From the NCBI GenBank assembly GCA_016508695.1, contig VNKQ01000003.1, forward strand, positions 1,488,001 through 1,552,000: a DNA stretch of 64,000 bases, in the 5' to 3' direction. The translations under genes were made by a program, and so were the position numbers. The notes under the pieces were generated by a model. The model was not told the DNA's origin. It saw nothing but the letters and a program-made list of their open reading frames with translations, and did no database searches. The DNA comes from Hyphodiscus hymeniophilus. Its lineage: Eukaryota; Ascomycota; Leotiomycetes; Helotiales; Hyphodiscaceae. Positions 1 to 11,965 of the stretch are shown one piece after another; position 1 is the stretch's first letter; every line of letters begins with the position of its first letter.

Positions 1-1
1 C

Positions 2-660
2 AACGATACGTTTTCCAGCCCTGTGTTGTTGGATGTCAGCGACTCGAATGAGCCGAACCGGACGTATGTGATGCAGAATAACTCGGACATTGCTTGGTCC
101 AGCGATAAGAAGCTATATGGACAATCTTCGTACAAATGGTCGGATGTCGTAGTACCCCCGAACTGGGTGCTGAGATATCCGAACAACTATAGCGATGAAT
201 ACCATCCCGATCTCGTCAACGACGAGCCCTTTCAAGTTTGGATGCGTTTGGCCGGCTTGCCTACGTTCAGCAAGCTTGCCCAACGCAATGACGACACTCC
301 TATGGATGCCGGAACATACAGTGTGGAGATTAACCATCGTAAGTCCTATGATTTTATGTCAAACATTTTGCTTACTATTGTGCAGATTTTAATGTCACTG
401 ACTACGGTGGCACGAAATCCATCGTTATCTCCACTCGAACCGTGACCGGCGGGAAGAACCCTTTCCTTGGTATCGCCTACGTCGTAGTAGCAGGAATTTG
501 CGTCGTGCTAGGAACACTCTTCACAATCACCCATCTGATCAGACCACGGAAACTGGGCGATCACACGTATCTAACCTGGAATAACAACCAAGCGCCAACA
601 GCAACCACCAGTGGAAGAGATAACATGCTTGGAGCGGAGAGCGGCAGGAGTGGTGCTTGA
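2..660 (+). CDS. CDC50/LEM3 family flippase subunit, C-terminal part (5' end outside window)
   Basis: This is the C-terminal half of a CDC50/LEM3 protein, the partner subunit of P4-ATPase phospholipid flippases; these proteins are needed for the ATPase to fold and leave the ER. Two exons are visible, 2-338 and 386-660, separated by a 47-nt intron (donor gtaagt at 339, acceptor cag ending at 385) that joins in frame. The lumenal domain shows several N-x-S/T sites and the family-typical stretch PPNWVLRYPNNY followed by FQVWMRLAGLPTF. The second exon holds the second transmembrane helix (about NPFLGIAYVVVAGICVVLGTL) and a short cytosolic tail ending in SGRSGA. The first transmembrane helix and N-terminus lie left of the window. 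It converges with the SPT16 gene. Family assignment is from sequence recognition; which paralogue it is cannot be told. Confidence 0.9.
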
Positions 661-1421
661 AGTAGCATGGGACGATGATGGAAGGCAATAGGTGTATTAT
701 AAGACCGAAGCTTCGAGGGAAATACTCTTTCCTTCGTCCGGACGGTTCATTCAATGGTTAATGATTTGGGAACGCAAAGCGGTTTCGGCGCAATCTTCTC
801 GTTTCTGTTTTCTCCTTGCTGAGATACTTGGGAGGAAATGGCACTTTTTCTTGTTTGGTATAGAACAATGCAATCAAACTTACTGCACTCTGTCTACACT
901 CTGCAACCTGGTGAATCCGAATCGCGCAGACTGGTGTTCGACTGGACATTATCCGATTTACTAGAGCCACTGGAGTCGACCTCGAATCCTTCAAGTTGTG
1001 TGGACGTTTGAGAGCCAGCGGCCTGGCGTCACGAATCGATGAAACCGAATCCCCGCAATCAGGGTGAATGGATATTATATTATCTGCTTTGCACGAACTA
1101 TCTGATGTCAACTCCGAAACATCTAAAGATCTAGACGAACAAGATATATCGGGTTCATTTCCCCTTGATCACTGTCAAGTACACGTCATCGATTTCATAC
1201 TGATATCCATTTCCGCATGCTCATCGATATGGCAACTAAAATACAGCGTCTGCTACCTCCCAATACAGGAATAAAGTATAGACTTCGGCTTTGTATTGAG
1301 CCTTCTTTTTCGCTGAACCGTACGCCGGCATTCCAACCAAAGGAGTTCGCGCTGACATTCTCCCATCCGTAATCATCAGTCCATTGGAGTCAACCAAAAT
1401 GGAAGTCCAAGGAAAGAGTGC
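661..1421. other. Intergenic region between convergent CDC50 and SPT16 genes
   Basis: Both flanking genes end here, so it should hold two 3' untranslated regions. An AATAAA hexamer at 1270-1275 is a possible poly(A) signal for the + strand. Open frames in it start with TTG or other non-ATG codons or have no recognisable protein. Nothing else seen. Confidence 0.5.
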
Positions 1422-4400
1422 TCAATGCTTTCTCTTCTTCTTTGGCGCATCCTCGTCCTCTAATCCACTTTCCCTATCCTTCCGCTTCGCCTTCTTCTCT
1501 AATTCATCCCAATCCTCTCCTTCAGAAGCGTCGTCATCACTGACTTCGTCACTCGCGTCAGCACTAGCATTGCTATCGAAGTCACTGCCATCCTCAGAGC
1601 TCTCCTCCGAGGCAGCAAGCTCGCTATCCGACATCTCGAAAGCCGACTCCTCGGATTCCTCGTCGCCATCTTCGTCATCAGTATCCGTCGCCAAGAACGA
1701 CCAACCTCCATCTGCAAAGAATTGGTGTGGATCAGCTGTGACAGTCTTCATGATAGTGGGCCAGTTTAAGTTAAGGGGTCCCTCGCTGTAAGGAATGTTG
1801 ACAGAATCGAGCCATTCTTTGACATTTTCGAGGGATTCGACGGGGATGGTATTAATATGGGTCGGAGCACGGTGGAAATCCTTGAAAACGAAGACCATGT
1901 CGAAGTTTTTGAGACCGAACTGAACACGTTCTAGATGAGCAATCTCGATGTCATCAAGGGTCACAACCATGAATGGTGGTTCTGTGAGTTGGACCAAGCA
2001 ATCTGTAGAGGGCTGACAGAAGACGTTCGATCGAAATGGAACACCATTGAATCCGAGCTCACGGAATGGGACATCAACATCCACGTTCTCGTTCTTTCCA
2101 GCTTCAGCGATCTTTTCAGCGAAAGCCTTGAACTGCCTATCAAGGTCGGCACGGCGTCTGCGCTCCTCTTGTTCCTGCTCAAACTCTTCTTCGTCGCCAT
2201 ATCTGAACTTGCGCTTCCGGTTTCCAGTCTCGTCGAATTGGATGTCGGTGGCTTCCCGGTAGAATTGGACATCCTTAGTCTTCTTCTTTCCGATCAGAAT
2301 TGGGTCCTTGAGGTGGACATGGATGATGACGATGAGTTCGTGTTGACAAGGTTGGAAGAATAGATGTTTGACGTTGCTGAAGAGAATATCGACTCGATGG
2401 TTAGTGTTCAATGGCGATTGGTATCGGAGACCGTTTTGATGAATTTCTACCTTTCCAGGCACGCGCTTACCGTCCATAGCGGGACGAATGAATACGTTAT
2501 CCATCACAGCAGGTCGGCGATCTGGAAGGGTCAGTAATGTGTACTTGGGTATGCCGTAGGATACGTACTTCGGATCTCAACCAACTTGTCTTGCTCCACA
2601 ACATCCTCCATCTCCTTCTTCTCCTGCTCGCGCTTCACTGCATCCTTCTTCATGTTACCGATCTGATTGGCAATGTCCTGAAGGCGGTCTCCATCGTGCG
2701 ATCTGAAGGTCAAACTTCGAACGAAGTGTGCAGACGCATCCTCGAATGGCTGGTCATCTTTTCGGCCAACACCTTGGCCAGGTGACAAGAAATTGATTCG
2801 CAGAAAAGCGAAGTCGCCTTCATCGCTCTTACTTGCGTTCTTGATGGTTTGGATATGGAAAGGTACTGGACGCCCCATGATTGGAAGGACAACCGTCGAG
2901 TTTTTCTGATCCATGACGATAGCCAGATCTCGAACTCTAGGTGGGAACTGGTTGTCGCGTTTATAAGACTCGAAACGCTTGAACTTCTTTACAGCAGCTC
3001 CATTCTCGTTCCCAGTAACCTCCGCAAAACGTGAGAGACCTTCTTCTTGCTTCTTTTTGGCAAGCTCTCGCTGATGCTCGCGGCGTCTAGCCTCGGCTCC
3101 TTCGTCAGCCTGGGTATTTCGCTCCGCACGCAGTTTTGTTTTCGTGATGTTTTTCGTAGCTACTGCGCCTACGGCCGAATCTTTCTTCGCCTTCTTCGGC
3201 GTTGGCTCAGGTTCATCTTCATCTTTGAAGAAGAAGGACGTAGCGTCCAAATCCGACGGGGCATCACCAGTGAAGATGACTGGGTCGGAGCTTGTTACTC
3301 GAACGGTATCCGAAAGGACCATAGAATAGGTCTTGCTCTTCTTGTCTTGGGGGTTTGGGTTCTCAACATCACTGAAGCCCGTAGTAACACAGAGAGTCAT
3401 GCCATCCTTTAAACTTCTTGTGCTCTTGCCGTTCAGAAGTAGAGTATTGTCTCGGGTCTCGATACCAATTCCTGCGCCAACGTTTTTCAAGAAGTGCTTC
3501 TCCAGTTCTGGCTTCTTGCTCTTGACGAGGGCCAACGCTTTGGCATAAATATCTTTGACATTCGCACCATCACGAATCTCTTTCATGACGAGTCCATGAA
3601 CTTGCAAGAGAACCTTATAGAGGCTTTCCTGAGACTTGTTTGGATCGACCAAGTATGTCCGAGCTATCAAGGAACAGTATGTCTTATATCGCAGTCCCAT
3701 CGAAGCAAGTATGATACCGGCGTGTAGATTCTCGTCGTCGACTTGAGCGCTCATTTTCAAATCAAATTTGCCACCACTTTGTATAATCGGGCCGTGTGTC
3801 CAGTCCAGTTGTGAAGGATCAAAATCAGAAGGCATCTTCGACTTGCCTGGGAGCTCAACCGTTTGCCAGAATTTCGTATCATCGAGCTTCGCATCGACCT
3901 TACCTGCCAATGAACTGTGTTTGACCTTTTTCTCTTCATCCAGGATGTTCGACATTTCTTCGACGAAATAAGGGTTCATGAGGGCAATGCATGCTTTCGA
4001 AGCATTTCGCATAGCACGCTGGTAACGAGTTAGCCGGATATTATGGGACTGAGCAAGAATGCACATACCAATTCGTTCTCATCCTTTACAGCCAAGGCAG
4101 ACGCAGATAGAGCTGGCGCAATGTCGACCTCCTCGACCTGTTTTGAGATATCACCGTAGACTTTCTTCCACTCATCGATAAACGGGCCGCTGGACGTGTC
4201 TTTGAGTAAGATGCCCACTTTCTTCTGCAAACCCAATCATGTCAGCTTGGAAAGAGTGGCAAAGATGAGAGTGACTCACTCCTGAACTTGTGATCTTATC
4301 AGTGATCTTTTTGAAGAGAGCCTCATTTTGTTCGGCGTCCTTGCCTCGGACAAGGACTTCGAGTGCGACCTTGCCACCTTTCAAGGGCTCCAAATGTTTT

Positions 4401-4777
4401 GCTGTGGTAGATTAGCATGTACAACTCCAGCGCTCCATTCGCAGGCAGCGACCTACCTTTCTTCGAAGTTGTGACAATGTAAAGGGCGTCGAGAGTGAAT
4501 AAAAAGAGAGTCGCAGGAAATTCGTAACCAAGGAGCCAGAACTTGTTCGCAGCAAGTTAGTCCCAACGTATCTCAGCTTTGCAGGAATCAGAATACATAC
4601 ATGAATAGCATTATTCTTCTGAAATTGTGCAGTCTCTTCAGTCTTGCCCATCAAGACCAAAATGGATGATGCGCCATTGAACAGCGCGTCACCACTGCGT
4701 TTATCAGCCTTCCATGCGGAGTAAAAGTGGGAAAGACGCTCTTGGAAGAGAGTCTTATCGATCTTGATCTCTGCCAT
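1422..4777 (-). CDS. SPT16: FACT histone chaperone complex subunit Spt16
   Basis: Spt16 is the large subunit of FACT, which moves H2A-H2B dimers during transcription and replication in the nucleus. Six exons read in phase: 4777-4601, 4541-4457, 4401-4280, 4224-4069, 4018-2569 and 2521-1422, giving about 1,029 residues, the usual length for fungal Spt16. The start MAEIKIDKTLF matches the family N-terminus; an in-frame upstream extension in the same open frame lacks family similarity. The order is the aminopeptidase-like N-terminal domain (e.g. NAIHFWLLGYEF, DENELRAMRNASKA), the central dimerisation region with a lysine/glutamate-rich linker, the PH-like middle domain (NRRPAVMDNVFIRPA, MDGKRVPG), and a strongly acidic Asp/Glu/Ser tail that ends in a basic nuclear-localisation-like patch (KKKRKH). 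Introns are 47-59 nt with GT-AG borders. No breaks seen. Confidence 0.95.
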
Positions 4778-6285
4778 AATGTCGGATATTTGTTGTCGAT
4801 GGCAGAGATTGGGAATCGTTGAAGTTGAGGAAGAAAAGCTGTGAGGAGACGCGATCAGGTCGCGGGTTCGTAGGCGGCTTTGAGAGGTACTCAAGCTAAG
4901 CGAACGAATAGGATCGATGCATTGAATTGGTGCGATACGGAGGCAACAGCATGCACTCAGAGTTAAGTCGACTGATCGGAATCACTCAAATCAGACCTCA
5001 GTCGCCCGGAAATCATGAGTGGATTGATGACCGTGAAATTTCACCCTACTAAATTCTGATCTTCTGATCTTTCATCAACTATCAAGTGATATGGCTCGAA
5101 AGTTCACTTGGGGAAAGTGCCCTTCTGGCTAGCTGGCTTGCTGGCTTATGCTTCCGAATATTCCATGCTCTCTACATTATGAGGATTTTGTTGGACAGCA
5201 GGGATAAATAGCTCGAATGATCCGATCGATTTAGGAGAGATATGGTGATAACTCAGTCATACTCTCCAAGACGTATCTCGTCTTGATGCAAGACCGGCAT
5301 CAAAGCTGAGCTTGTTTCTTTCACCCGTGAAGGAGAATCGAGGATTGACAGATGCTATGAAAGATCAAAGTCCACGTGGGTACACAATTTTCAAGCGAAA
5401 CTCACCATCTCATCTTGATCGTTATCTGAAAACCGTGTTTTCATACGTCTTTTTTAACAAAGTCGAGTCGGATTCGCAGCACGCCCTATTCACCTGTCGA
5501 GGGTTCCAGGCAACTGTTCTTGCGCACTGCAATGGGATTTCAAGAGCTTTCTGTGTAGGGACGATGTATCGGTCTAATCACTCGTTCATCAGCAAGTTGT
5601 CTTCCATTCAATATACCAAGATCAAACCTTGCTTATGTCCCTCTCGATGTCACGTCTCAAGATACTCATGTGTTCTTCCTTTTCACGGTTGATTTTACCG
5701 ATACTACAACCAAGGCCTAGTCAATAAGTGTCTCACTGAAACCTTCTTTACTTTTCAAACGGGTCGTCTTGGGAAGTCTCTCAGTGTACGAAAACATGGT
5801 ACTACGTTACCTTTCATCACGATCGACCTCAACGAGGCCGTAAAGGTTGAAGCTAATGGTTCATTTCGACCACCATCAACCCAACACTCATACTTCGCCA
5901 ACTTCGACCACTCAATACTGGATTAGTGAAGTCAATCTTCCTTATACGAGGGATTGAAGAGCGCTTGGAACCTCAAGAAATCTGGAGTGTTAGCAGCGAG
6001 GTCGGAAGTTTTTATTCATGAAAGCTCAGCTTGCACTTAGAGGTAACCGGCTGCGAAAGTTGGGAATTCTCCTGAGTTCACGATTTAGACAGGTTTGTCA
6101 GAGCAGTAACTTAGTTGAAAGAAACAATCACACAATTAAAAGGGCACTTCATGGCTCAGCAGACGATGGCTCGAGCCTTGCTGGTAGAGCACAAGAATAT
6201 TATCGAGTTTTCTTTCCTTTCCAGGGAAGAGTTTTAACAAAAAGGCGTCGTAACAGCGTTTCCATTCTACCAGACGTTCTCGATC
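4778..6285. other. Intergenic region, SPT16 promoter side
   Basis: About 1.5 kb upstream of SPT16 and downstream of the ABC transporter stop. A 111-residue open frame from an internal ATG (stop near 5692) has no recognisable domain. A triple imperfect 8-mer CTGGCTNN lies at 5125-5148. No RNA gene or mobile element recognised. Confidence 0.4.
5125..5148 (+). repeat. Three tandem imperfect 8-mers (CTGGCTNN)
   Basis: CTGGCTAG, CTGGCTTG and CTGGCTTA follow each other directly, about 350 bp upstream of the SPT16 start. This is seen directly; a role as a promoter element or a short slippage tract cannot be told apart. Confidence 0.5.
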
Positions 6286-9200
6286 TTACACATCATTCAG
6301 ATCCCGAAACATCGATGGTTTCTGAAGCAACTCTTCAGGAGGACCAAATTCAATCAACCTCCCCTCGTTCAAAACAGCAACCATATCCGAGTCCAGGATA
6401 GTATTCAGCCGATGCGCAATCGTGATGATAGTATGCTGCGCGAAAGCCTCACGGATGACACGCTGCATGAGCGCATCTGTCTCACCATCAACGTTACTCG
6501 TCGCCTCGTCAAGGATGAGGATCTTGCTTTGGCAGAGCATCGCTCTTGCGAGGCAGAAAAGCTGTTGCTGGCCCTGAGACAACGGCTGGGATTTCATCTG
6601 AGCGTCCAGACCACCACGAGCTGAGACAATGTTCCAGAGCTGGACTTTCTTCAGTGCGGAGATGATGATGTCGTCGCTTGCTTCGCCTGAGGTGTCTGCG
6701 TTGACTCGCACTGTGTCGCTTAGGACAAAGGGGTCTTGTGGGATGGCGGTTATGCGGGAGCGGAGTACTTCTCGGGGAACTGTGCGAAGATCAATGCCGT
6801 CGATGGAGATGGATCCAGAGTCCAACTCGATGAGTCGGCAGAGACTGAGAAGCAAGGAGCTTTTGCCACTTCAATGTACAGGTCAGCCTTTGCCTTGATT
6901 GCCATTGAGATATCTTTGTACGTACCTGCCGGTTCTGCCGCAGATGCCAATCTTCTGACCCGGTAAGATTTTCATGGAAATGCTATGCAGCGCTGGTGCA
7001 GAGGGACTGCTAGAGTTAATTGATTTAATCGATGAAGAAATTGGATTGATGTCCTACCCATAAGATGCGGTGACGTCTCTAAACTCGATTTCGCCCGTCT
7101 CCGGCCAAGAAGATGGCGGCGTGTAAGATTCATCTGATTTATCTTCCGAAGGAGTCGTCTCCTCAAAATTCTTCAACCGAGCAATTGCACCTAGAGAAGT
7201 CTCCAACTGCGTCCAGCTATCTACCAAAGTCTTCAAAGTTTGACTGAAACCAAGGACATTGTTGAGTGCGATACCGACAGCGACCCCGCTAGTTTGGCCA
7301 GGAATCTCAACAGCTAAAGCCACGACAGCAATGCTGATGAACGCAACAATGAGATCAAGAACAAGCCTGAGCCATCTCTGAATGCAAAAAAGAAGGTAGT
7401 ATGGCTTCTGTGAGACATCGAGGCGTTCAATTTCTATCTCCTGAGCAGCGTAGGACCAGCCAAATGCTCGAATTGTTGACAGTCCTTCCAAGCACTCGAG
7501 AAAGTGAGAGTAGACGGGACTCCGCGCCTCCAAATCCAGAAATCGGAGCTGTCGAGAGGTGAAGAGGTATATTTTTTGAAGCACATAGAGGGCTACCGCG
7601 ATAAATGGAATTACGATGCCTGTGTAGCTCGAGCCCTGAGCTATGAGCGCTGCTTGCGCGAGGATGGTAAATATCGCAAGAGCCATACGAGCGAAAGATA
7701 GCGGCAAGACTCGATCGATAAGGCCCATGTCTTGACTGAAGCGGTTCAACGTCACACCTGTGTCGGTCTCTGCGAAGAATGCTTGTGGGGCTTTCATCGT
7801 AGTGCTGAGAAGGATCTCGTGTAGCTTTATCGATGACCGGGGAGAGATCGAAAGCAATATCCACCATAAGAGCGCAGCTCTAAAGAAACAAGACGCCACC
7901 CCGAGAAGAACGTAGACGCTGATATATTTTGCGGTCTGATGTCCGTCTGCTTCGGTCCACCACACGAGCCAGTATTGAGGGAAGAATTGGGTGAAAACAA
8001 ATGCTCCTGTCGCGAGTAGAAAACAGATCGAGCCAAACAGATCAATTGATCTGAAATAGTACTTGTAGACCGTGAAATCACCTGTTTTGCGTGTAAGGTC
8101 AGAAACATCGTTGGCAGTAACGCCTTTGATTGCTGGCCTCTTTTTCATCTGAGGAGGGTTTACTGTGCGCAATACTTTGGTGGTACCCTGTTTCGTGTCT
8201 TGGAATAGGTTTTGGAGATAACCTGGCTGTTCTCGCAATTCACCCAACACGCCTTGCTGTGCAACCCTGCCATCAGTACTCATTGCGACGAAATGGTCCG
8301 CAATGTGGAATTGACGTGTCGAATAGGTGATTAAGATTATTGTGGACTTGAGCTTCCGGAAAAGTCCATTTCGTCCCAGCAACCGGTCAACGACCAGTGT
8401 TTCGGTCTTGCTGTCCAGCGCACTAAGCACATCATCGAGGAGGACAATCTCTGGCCTGGCATAAACAGCGCGTGCTAAAGCTATCCGCTGCTTTTGACCA
8501 CCAGACAGGGTAATACCTCGACTGCCAAGTTCGCCTTGATCGCCATCTGTGAGTTGAAGAAGATCTTGATCTAGTGCGCAAGCGTGCAACACTGATTGAT
8601 ACCACCCTTCATCTATGGCTGAGCTTGTTTTGAGGCCGCAGATATTTTGTTTGATCGTTGTGTTGAGAATCCAAGGTGTCTGACTGCAGTACGCCATGTT
8701 CTTCGAAGAAACTGAAATGTCTCCGCTATCCAAGCAGAGCTCCCCTAAGATAGCCCTCATCAGTGTCGACTTTCCTGATCCAACGGGTCCAGTAATTATT
8801 GTTGTCGTGGCAGGTTTCAACTGCAGATTAATGTTCGAAATTGCTATTTCGGCTGTTGGCGACGGCCTGGCGCTGAGATTTGTGATATTAACTGCGAGAA
8901 TGGTATCAGTAGAGCTTCTGGAATTCGGTAGATCTAAATCCAGTCGTGTTCTTCGCACATTTCAATGCCTGTTAATGGAAAGAAATATGGAATAAAACAG
9001 GAGCTACTAGACATAGAACACCTACTGGCAATGTCGTTTACTGACTGGGACACTGGAGCGACTGGTTTCATCTCAAAGTCGGAAGGTTCCCTAAGCTCAT
9101 AGCTACGGTCTTCTTTGGAAGCCGAAGATGGCGAAGTAGACCTCGTTCGGATTCTTTCTGGGCCACTTCGCGAATCTTCCCACGACGGAGCGACAAGGAA

Positions 9201-11115
9201 TTTCTGGATGCGTTCGAAACAACCAATAGCAGTTGCTGTGTCAGGAATTGCAGTCAACAGAGTGGAAGCGGGCGTAGTGAGCAAAGTGATGACCGAAAGA
9301 GAGGTGATTGCTTGGTTCGTTGAAAGACTAGTAGAGCCTTGTATCCTTGCCCTGACCTCAAAAGCCACAAAAGTCAAGATTGGCCCAAAAACTTGAGGCA
9401 AATATCCAATCATGTTTGTGAAAAGAACCAACCAACGGTATCCATTTGCAGATTTCATTTCCGCAATTCGTTGGTTTTGAATCTTCTTTGAGAGCAAGCC
9501 TTGAAGACCCATCATCTTTACACTCTTAATTGAACCCAATACGGAGGCAGTAGATGATATGCGAGTCTGCACAGCTCCGTTCCATAATTTCTGTTTGTCG
9601 CTTGAATAGTATGAGGCTCGAGTGTTGACAGCAGCACCCACTATGACTCGAGGTTAGGAACTCCACTTCTAAAGCCACGAGTGAGTTATACTAAACTTAC
9701 CAACAACAACGAGGACAGGAATTACAGAGACCGCACCAAGTTGGGCCGAGAGTAGCCATATACCGATCGCCACCTCAATAAGACGAGCCCATACCTCATG
9801 CATATTTTGCATACTAGTAGCTATTCTGTCGATGTCCGTACTCATGAGGGTTAGAGTAGCTGACTCGTCAAAAACACCATCTCGCAGGATGAGTAACTTG
9901 TTGAAAACCAGTCCAACAAGTCCACCACGAAGCATGGTGATTGACCGATAAAGCTGGTGGGTGTAGGATACAGTAGATATTGCCACACCAATGTAGATGA
10001 GAGCAGCCGCGGCTATGAGACCTTTGCTCTCGTTCTTGTATAAAGTGTTCTGAGGCTCACTGACGAAATTTATCATGCGGCTGATCAAGAAAGGCTGGGC
10101 ATAATTGAAGCCAATGAGACAAATACGAGCAGGCGCAACTGAAAGTAGGGGCCAAACAAGGCATTTCGTACATGCCCACATTAGAGCGTATCGGCCCTCC
10201 GGTTTGCCTGTCCAAGCTTTAAAGCCATTTCTCGGGGTCTGAGACTGGTTACTTACTACGATGATTCCATACTGCCTGCATATCGTCCCGGAGCCTTTCG
10301 GAGGAAATTTCAGGTGGAGTTTGCCAAAGATCATCCAATGTCAAAACATTCCTGAAGCCTTTTACGAACAGACGGTTCAACCATATGAAGAATGTTCTGC
10401 TCCATATTCCACGAGTTGCTTCAGGATGATATCCCCTATAGATTTCTTTCAGGTACTTGGTTTTGTTCCGAGTCTCCAGAGCCCAGAGGATGAACATGGC
10501 AACGATAGTAGCCACGAAAACCGCGGCAATCGCAGTTTCGTTAGGACGTAGAAACAGTGTACGCGCTTGAGGGATATTGAGCAGCACCGAAAACAGCAAG
10601 TAGATTTCTATGAGAGTGGATGGGCGAATGGACCGCGTATGTTCCAAGTATGAAAGAGGATACAACACAAGGGCAGCGGCCAGGGTCAGGACAACGGACG
10701 GGACAGAGGCTGAAGTTTGGACACCGGGTTTGACGATCCATAGTATCAAAAGGGCAAGGTAAAAGCCCGAAATAAGTGAGATTGTTGCCTAAGTCCACGG
10801 CAAGTTAGCAAGTTAGCAAAGGAGTAAAAAAGCGGCTAAAGTGGGATATCAGAATGACCCTACCGCCTTGCGTGTATATGCCTGGGATCGGGAGGTAACG
10901 ACTCTCTGTTTGGAACGCAGTAACCAGAACAGCCTTAGAGGTACAAATATAAGGAACAGGCATGATGGACCTATCGAGAGGATGCTTTGTTCAAATAAGA
11001 GAGTAAAGTCAAAGCCCTCACGACACGGAGCCGCAACAACAGGGCCGAAGGCATTGTCTGCCTGGGGAGAGCATATCGATGCTGAGGCGTTGACTGCAAT
11101 GAATTTTGAGGCCAT
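6286..11115 (-). CDS. ABC transporter, ABCC (MRP/multidrug resistance-associated) type, full length
   Basis: ATP-driven exporter with the layout TMD0-TMD1-NBD1-TMD2-NBD2, expected in the plasma or vacuolar membrane. Proposed exons: 11115-10864, 10788-10257, 10207-9701, 9640-9026, 8933-7058, 7009-6926 and 6868-6286; all phases agree and give about 1,482 residues, typical for fungal ABCC pumps. The start MASKFIAVNAS is the first ATG in frame. NBD1 has Walker A GPVGSGKST (about residue 684), signature LSGGQKQR and Walker B IVLLDDVLSALD, where Asp stands in the catalytic Glu position, a known degenerate feature of ABCC NBD1. NBD2 has Walker A GRTGSGKS split by an intron, signature LSQGQQQL and ILILDEATSNVD with the Glu present. 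Two junctions are less sure: the 10208-10256 intron (an alternative acceptor gives 40 nt) and the 92-nt intron 8934-9025, chosen because nearer acceptors lead to stops. Substrate unknown; no biosynthetic genes adjoin. Confidence 0.92.
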
Positions 11116-11965
11116 GTGCACGATGATGCATCCAATGTGAATTGTGAAGAAATTAATTCAAGGAACAGCTTCTATGATATCCATGAGGCAGAAAGAAACT
11201 GCGGCGACCGACATTGATATTATATTTACTTTCGCACGGGAAAGGTGTGAGTCGGCCGTTCCCGTGTTGCCTGGAACTTATGGGGAGATCCCTGTAACTC
11301 TCGCATTGAAGGGCTCGATTGCGCTGAATGCGGAATGCAATGCGAGTTGCTCTGCTCTCGCGCTACGCACTGAGTCCCCCAAAAGACGTAAAATTATCAC
11401 CATTTACAACACAGTATGGCCATAGAGAAGAATAGTGATCAGAGAAAATCATTTATCAATCAAAACCTTGAGTATTGCATTCTCTTTCCATGCATCTGGT
11501 GAACATGGCACACCAGAGAAAGATTGAGGCGGCCATGCGTTCACGACGAATTTCTATATCTGGCAGGACACAAATCGCACAAGCTTTGAATTAAGGCAAA
11601 CTTTCCAAGTGAGACAGAGAGCTCATTGAACTATCACGATTTGAAGATCCGAGATCAGATGGATAGGACATGAGTGTAAGAGGATGTGTGGATGAGTTTA
11701 AGATTCCTTTCTGCTTCTGAGAACTCTCCTTCTCTCTACTTGAGATGAGATCTACCCCGTATCTTCGACCAGTACGTCTTTCCCCATATCCGCAAAGCTA
11801 AAGCAACGCAACCTAAGCCCAAACCCCCAAAATATGCTAGACGAGATGATAAATAGATAAGAGGGGATTCGCTAAGAAAACACAATCCCCAAACGCCATT
11901 GACACTGAGGGTGCCATGCTGCCATATCATAAACAATCGTTTTCGTCAACCTCATAATCATCAGC
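11116..11965. other. Intergenic region upstream of the ABC transporter
   Basis: Holds the promoter of the ABC transporter and the 3' flank of the next minus-strand gene. A minus-strand open frame at 11736-11936 encodes a hydrophobic stretch (GGLGLGCVALALRIWGKTYW) that may be a spliced last exon of the gene at 11966-13771; see findings. Otherwise nothing recognised. Confidence 0.4.

Noticed and set aside
758..1111. 117-residue minus-strand open frame between CDC50 and SPT16
   Set aside because: It begins with TTG, not ATG, lies in the shared 3' region of two convergent genes and shows no family features.
1384..1791. Ser-rich + strand open frame
   Set aside because: It is the antisense shadow of the acidic SPT16 tail (Asp/Glu/Ser codons read backwards).
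5312..5692. 126-residue + strand open frame upstream of SPT16
   Set aside because: Starts with TTG; the first internal ATG gives 111 residues with no domain, signal peptide or splice support.
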